From Powellomyces hirtus (lineage: Eukaryota; Chytridiomycota; Chytridiomycetes; Spizellomycetales; Powellomycetaceae): a DNA stretch of 64,000 nucleotides. Location of the stretch: assembly GCA_025526995.1 (NCBI GenBank), contig JAHLKG010000015.1:248001-312000 (forward strand). The letters run 5' to 3'. Positions 59,190-64,000 of this stretch are shown piece after piece; the stretch's first letter is position 1, and the number at the start of each line of letters is the position of its first letter. Both the position numbers and the translations under genes were made by a program. The notes under the pieces were generated by a model that saw only the letters and a program-made list of their open reading frames with translations, searched no databases and was not told where the DNA came from.

Positions 59190-60067
59190 CTATACAGGTA
59201 GCCTGGAGCCCATAACTTTGTCGATGGCCTACAGTACCCAGACAGCACAATCAAACATCAGAACACAAACACAGATCGCTTGAGATGGAATGATTGTAGA
59301 GACTTACATGTGATATTCCAGGCGTGTTCAACAACGTGCCGATGACGGGCATTTTTCTTAGAAATCCGATGACGACGGGGAAAAAGTCCCTGTTAAACAG
59401 CATGACGGTCATGTCAGTTTTAGGGTATTCAATAGAGCGCAGCGCAGGGCTTTGCAGGTCTCTGTCTCCTTGGCGTCCATACCCGAACAGATTTACGAAA
59501 CCAAACACCTCCACGGCCATTCCAATGACGGGCCACTTGAGGAACACGAGGAGGATTCCACCGAGGAAACATATTGTTCCGCGCATCTTTTCTGGTCGCG
59601 CAAAGAAGAAAAATGTCTTCTGCATTCCAATCACCAACGTCAGGCCTCCCAGGAACAGAATCTGTATATCATCGACGAAAAAGTAAAGTCAAGGAAGAAA
59701 GAGAAGTCGGTTCGTCAGTTTCCGGGTTTGGGCGTACAGCCTAATGCGTGGTGGGATGTCGGTTTTCTTTTTCATTTCAAAAATGCTTTATCGCACAAAG
59801 CAGTCTTTCTACAGAGTGGCTTTCGGCCTTGTTTTTGCGGTGTATTTGGAATTGGTTTCTTACGTTTCCTATCGCCAGCAGTCCTCCGTCGAAGAAGAGC
59901 ATAACTCCAATGAGCATGAACAGCACACCAAAGGCCGTCAGACCGACCCCTATTTCTGTTTGATATCAAGGCAGTAGAGAAGGCACGCATTTTGTCAGCG
60001 AGTTGGTCTTTGTTTCGATGGGGGAGATCTACTGAAGATGCGTACTTTGCGTGTCTGTCAGCCACAT
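59190..60067 (-). CDS. GOT1: Golgi transport protein Got1
   Basis: Five exons (60067-60046, 59955-59864, 59661-59483, 59389-59308, 59228-59190), 137 aa, the same length as human GOLT1B (138). Family signatures: [76 protein letters not shown] and AIDKVMGSR. Four membrane spans fill the protein. Got1 acts in ER-Golgi and Golgi vesicle fusion with Sft2. The first exon is only seven codons, so the model depends on the good fit to the family N-terminus. Confidence 0.94.
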
Positions 60068-60813
60068 GTCGAATGAAAGCGTGGGAAAGAGGTTGGGTGG
60101 TGATGCTGAGAACCGGCGAAAGAGGATGGAGATGGGAAGGAGTACAAGAAAGACGGAAGTGGAACTTGAAAGACAATGGGGAGGCCGGCCAACTCGCGTA
60201 CTTGACCTTCAACGTGGAAATCCGTTTGGCGGCAGACTCGGAGCCGCTGCGTCAGCATTACCGCCTCACGTGATTTCACCGGCAAATGTGCCTGCAAAAC
60301 CGATGCGATGTCCACGTCTTCGAGCTGTGCTACAGCCAAGAGCGGTTGCTAATGTGAACAATGCTTCAAATGAATTCTATTTCCTTATAGCAAATGAGGC
60401 ATAATAATTGTAGCAACGAGCAGCAGGCTCCGTCTCCTCCCATTTCGCAACGACTGTTCCAATGTGTCAGTGGCCACTCTCACCCGCAGGGGTAGGTAGG
60501 CAGTATGGAGATGGCCAGGCTCAAGCTTCGCCTGCCATTTCCGCCGCTGCTTCAATGGATGTCGTGCGTGGGAGAAAGGAGGGATGACGCGTTTTGCCAA
60601 TCGTGCGGGAATGTCTGCCGTGACATATCACATGAAAAATCATACACTGACCAGTTTCCTTCCGGTATGACGGTTCGGCTGCGAGAACTGGGAGAGCGTC
60701 CGTGATAAGGCTCTTCACCACGATGCGTGGGATTGGCGGCAGTGTTGATTGGACTGCGCAGTGCATAGGGGAGTGACAGAAGTGCGAATGATGGCACTTG
60801 ATGGTTCCACTGA
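60068..60813. other. Intergenic region
   Basis: About 750 bases between the GOT1 start and the GPATCH11 stop, both minus strand. It should hold the GOT1 promoter and the GPATCH11 3' region. No repeat or convincing coding frame. Confidence 0.45.
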
Positions 60814-61988
60814 TCAATCGTCGTGGTCCTCAGCGGTATCGCCCGGACACAAGTCTCGCATCTCCTCTGCAGAAGCAAACGCGTCGCCGCACCATACGCA
60901 GTAGTTGTGCAGGTCACGCAGGTAGATATTGACTGCCGTAAGCTGCATGGCTGGCTCCAATTCCCCAAACTCATCAACAGCTTCCTCAGGGACATCTTCT
61001 AATGCCTCCTCTTTTGCATTCTCCACCCGCACAAGGGTCGCAAGCATTGTTTCTCGGCCCGCATCTTCGTCAGGGTCTCCTTCGTCATCAGCATGCTTCT
61101 TCCGCCTGTGGTCGGGGTACCAGAACGCGTGTCGTTCAATGCCTTTGGCGGTATCCATAGCCTCGCAGACTTTGCGCGCGCGTTTCAAGTCGCTTCGAAC
61201 CCTACGATCGCGAAAGCGCTGGTTGTGCAGCGCGCGGTAGTCCATTTGCGAGATGGCAGTGTCAACGTCCTCGTCGATGTCGGGTCCCGCTGACGAGGGT
61301 TTGATCTTGACAACGGGTGCAGAGATCCCTAGTCCCTTCTTACCTACGTCCACACAAACCCAAATAACAAGCCTGTGTCAGAGCACGTGGAACGGAAATG
61401 ACTGACAAAGTCCAGACATTCGGATAGTACGCACCCTCACGCATGACGATCTCGATCGGGTCTTGCCGACGGTCATCCCCGTTCTCCGGTTTGCCAATAC
61501 CCATCCCCTGCCTGCAAACCCCATGGCGTGTCAGTACACAGACACTGGCGTAACGCCCGCCACTCCGTACTCTTCACCTACTTGTATCCCATCTTAGCTA
61601 GCATCTGGAATCCTTTGTTGTCCCCGCCAATCGAAGTCGCCAATCCTTTCTCTCTGGTTTCCTTCTCTGGGGACACATTCGTAAAGAAAAGGCACAAGTC
61701 AGTTTGTGAACCATTGCCACAGGAGCTTTTCGCTTCTTCATTACCTTTTTCCTTCAAAGACTTAGCATGTCCACGTATTGCCTGCTGTCGCAATGCTTGC
61801 TGTCGCTTCTCAAGGTACGTCACTGGCTCTTTCGGCTTGTCCGCTATACCCAGCAGAAGTGACTCCGACATGTAGTCATCTTCATCGTCCTCGTTGACGT
61901 TGTCATTATTCCCGGTCGTGCTGGCAGAATCCGGACACTTCGTTTTCTTGTTTGGCTGTTGAGACGGAGGGGACCAAAATCGTTTCAT
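60814..61988 (-). CDS. GPATCH11: G-patch domain protein 11
   Basis: Three exons (61988-61582, 61511-61435, 61343-60814), 337 aa from the ATG at 61988; an in-frame extension to 62126 is open. The N-terminus has an acidic DEDDYMSESLLLG motif typical of GPATCH11, a basic helix, then the G-patch NKGFQMLAKMGYKQGMGIGK spliced at the Lys codon, followed by PIEIVMREGKKGLGI. A helical region contains RVRSDLKRARKVCEAMD. The C-terminus keeps the family zinc-like motif LHNYCVWCGDAF and RDLCPGDTAEDHDD. The human protein is nuclear and associates with kinetochores; G-patch proteins usually activate DEAH helicases. Confidence 0.9.
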
Positions 61989-62192
61989 TTTCCAGAAAAG
62001 CTTTGTGCAGGGCAAAGTTCCAAGGACCGCGTCAACGGTCTCAGTGACAAAACATCTTGACAAGACGGTCATTGTCAAATCTCGACCCTCTCCTTTCAAA
62101 GCGACCGCCCGGCTAGAAACGGACATCTATCCTCAATAATCTTCTATTCTCGCCAAATCCAGCAGGGTCTTACATCAATCCCATAGTACGTG

Positions 62193-63547
62193 ATGTCCTC
62201 CAATTACGACGTCTTGACGGACTTAGACCCTCCAGTAAGATCTTACTGCGCTGATGGCTGACGCCACAGAAACGCAGGCATTGACTTGAACCGCATCGTT
62301 ATCAGGTCGACAATTCCCCGGAAGCACAGCTTGAATTCCAGAGTACGTAAGGAAGTGCTCAATGTCTCAAATGCATTCTCGGAGAGGCTGGCATTCTTCA
62401 CGCAAAAGCGCGGCGGGGAGCTTTACTATCTTACATTTCTGAGCTACCACTCACTCCAAGCCTCCACCACTCCTCTCTGCTACAGATTTCGTCCTCTCCG
62501 ATGAACAAAAGAGCTCGTACGGCAAAGGGCCTACACCAAATCGTGGCGTTCCCTCTACCGGAAGCGGGGCAAATTTTGGATTCTCTACGCCGGCACCAGG
62601 TCCTCAGATGCAACAAACAGCACAAGCGAGAGGCGGATTCTGGACGGTCGAGTACTATTCGCAATATTTTAATGTAGATACCGCTGATGTACGTATGAGG
62701 AAAATGGTCATCGGTGGAGGTGTGGCTGTTGCGGCTTGCTGATATGTGAGATGGTATAATCTGTAGGTGATTCAACGAATGCTCGCAACAGTCATTCCCG
62801 GGAGACAGTTCTCGGAAGTGCTCGGCAGCAATCCGGATCTTTACGGTACATATACCACACACTCTCTCCCCTCCCTCCTTCCTGCAGTACCGCCATCTAA
62901 CAGTCCGCCACATCCAATCAGGTCCTTTCTGGATTGCGACCACCGTCATCTTCTCCTTTTTTGTCGCGTCCTCCGTTGCGGGCTCGATCGCCGCGCTGCT
63001 GGACCCCAGCAGCACATCCTACGTGTACGACATGGCGACGCTATCCGTAGCAGTCACGGTCATCTACACGTTCGTGACGGTCATTCCCCTAATCCTGTGG
63101 GCGGTGCTCAAGTACTTCAAGGGACCTGCGAATCTGCTAGAGTTGATCGACGCATATGGATACGCGCTTGCGATATGGATACCGGTTTCGGTACGTCACC
63201 TTGGCCAACTGCATGCAACGATATCTGGCGACTCTGCTTACATTTGAAACATTTGCTGCATAGCTTCTTTGCATCATCCCTCTCAGTATCGTGACGTGGG
63301 TTCTGGTCATGGTCGCATTTGCTAGCACAGGTGAAGATCTTTGTTGTCTTGCCATTACCGGAGACACGTGTTATGTTTTTACTCAACGTCTTCAACGTAC
63401 ATCTATGCAGTGCTGTTCAAAGTCCGGACCATCCGACCGATTGTATCACAAACCAACGACAAATTCGCGTCCACGCTCGTCCTATCCGCCATCGTTATAA
63501 CCGACGGCGCGCTGGCGCTGCTTTTCAGGTTCTACTTCTTCCCTTGA
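62193..63547 (+). CDS. Yip1-domain family protein (YIPF1/YIPF2-like)
   Basis: Seven exons (62193-62234, 62306-62342, 62486-62688, 62767-62845, 62922-63190, 63264-63330, 63411-63547), 277 aa. A short cytosolic N-terminus leads to the family motif FWTVEYYSQYFNVDTADVIQ, then PGRQFSEVLGSNPDLYGPFW, five membrane spans, LLELIDAYGYALAIWIP and RTIRPIVSQTNDKFASTLVL. YIPF proteins act in ER-Golgi traffic and bind Rab GTPases. The tiny second exon (12 codons and a base) was found by phase and by the fit of EAQLEFQNFVLSDEQ. Divergent from GPATCH11, with 204 bases between the start codons. Confidence 0.92.
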
Positions 63548-63716
63548 ATGCGTTGCGCGCCCGGCGTGACGCCTCGCTTCAAATCTCTTTGTCTCCTCTC
63601 ATGTATTTTTTTTGTAAACAATGGAGACAGAACTATACTATCAATGCATGCAGCATAAGAACAGCGCGATAACATGGGACATCCAGGGCACATATGCCTC
63701 GGGGTTGTTCTGCCTC

Positions 63717-63884
63717 TCAAACTCCGTCACGACAGACAAATATGAGGGGCAATAGCATGTTACATACATGGGAGAATATCGTAGGATCCGCTTCTGTCAA
63801 ATGTCCAGCGGAGTCAACCAGAGCTTTCACATGCGCGGGGTGAGTCATCAAGGGTACGTGTCCGTCAGGTACTTGCCATCCGTC
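63717..63884 (-). CDS. Partial exon at right edge, possibly alpha/beta hydrolase C-terminus
   Basis: On the minus strand, after an acceptor-like TAG ending at 63885, the frame reads GWQVPDGHVPLMTHPAHVKA and LVDSAGHLTEADPTIFSHV before a stop at 63717. The pattern of a late His followed by PxMTHP resembles the C-terminal part of alpha/beta hydrolases, but this is weak. Upstream exons lie beyond or near the window edge and were not resolved. Confidence 0.25.
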   Translation of the reverse strand, partial: DGWQVPDGHVPLMTHPAHVKALVDSAGHLTEADPTIFSHVCNMLLPLIFVCRDGV

Positions 63885-64000
63885 CTACTGCCCCACAATT
63901 CTGAGAGCCCGGCCAAGTAATCCCATCATCGCACCCGCGATTCTCGCCCAGAAGCTCAAACAAATCAAGGTCTCAAGCTGGCCATCATGCCCAGAAAGCG

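Noticed and set aside
1..64000. CRISPR arrays, insertion sequences, viral integrations or toxin genes
   Set aside because: No regularly spaced repeats, transposase motifs, viral replicase or capsid motifs were recognised; the window looks like ordinary eukaryotic chromosome.

Overview
The window is nuclear DNA of an intron-rich, gene-dense eukaryote, most likely a zoosporic (flagellated) fungus of chytrid type. The gene set is fungal/opisthokont (Opi3-type phospholipid methyltransferase, hybrid histidine kinase, Stc1-like zinc protein, TAPT1/Emp65-type membrane protein). It also has axonemal genes kept only by flagellated lineages (enkurin, the nexin-dynein regulatory complex ATPase IQCA1/DRC11). 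Introns are GT..AG, mostly about 40-170 nt, and genes lie on both strands with short spacers. There are no bacterial-type operons, CRISPR arrays, insertion sequences or rRNA/tRNA genes that I could support. Gene models were built by joining reading frames across GT..AG introns and checking that exon phases agree. Coordinates are spans from start to stop codon, with exon limits in the evidence.

Layout: 1-2147 (-) kinesin-like protein with a decayed motor, cut by the left edge; 3117-5113 (+) TMEM184-like membrane protein; 5666-6020 (+) small TUDOR-type protein; 6200-11912 (-) DENN-domain Rab exchange factor; 12329-13752 (+) coiled-coil protein; 13885-18078 (-) MLKL-like helical bundle + kinase + membrane span + propeller-like ectodomain; 18941-19576 (+) small basic protein; 20546-23306 (-) ethylene-receptor-like hybrid histidine kinase; 24736-27252 (+) RhoGAP; 27816-29228 (+) SANT/Myb-like protein; 30144-31030 (-) NDUFB9 of respiratory complex I; 31388-34877 (+) TAPT1 family; 35366-36698 (+) enkurin; 36770-38696 (-) TRIP4/Rqt4; 39074-40989 (+) unrecognised gene with a large intron holding two copies of a structured repeat; 41149-41412 (-) small orphan ORF; 42635-43294 (+) Stc1-like; 43577-44458 (-) PDCD5; 44660-48551 (+) IQCA1/DRC11; 48833-53130 (-) large unrecognised coiled-coil protein; 53387-54541 (+) EF-hand protein; 54640-56101 (-) PRP38A; 56328-57557 (+) SNAPC3; 57655-58657 (-) PEMT/OPI3; 59190-60067 (-) GOT1; 60814-61988 (-) GPATCH11; 62193-63547 (+) YIPF1/2 family; 63717-63884 (-) a partial gene at the right edge.

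The genes do not form one pathway. Themes are signalling (ethylene-type histidine kinase, receptor-like kinase, RhoGAP, DENN), the flagellum, secretory membranes (GOT1, YIPF, TAPT1, TMEM184, PEMT) and RNA biology (PRP38A, SNAPC3, TRIP4, Stc1-like). The most notable items are: (1) a histidine kinase whose membrane domain keeps the Asp and the Cys-x3-His of plant ethylene receptors; (2) a kinase joining an MLKL-type helical bundle to a membrane-anchored propeller in an unusual order; (3) a tandem pair of about 170-nt repeats inside a 599-nt intron, whose hairpins keep their shape while changing sequence, which suggests an undescribed structured RNA; and (4) a kinesin-like protein whose nucleotide-binding motifs have been lost.
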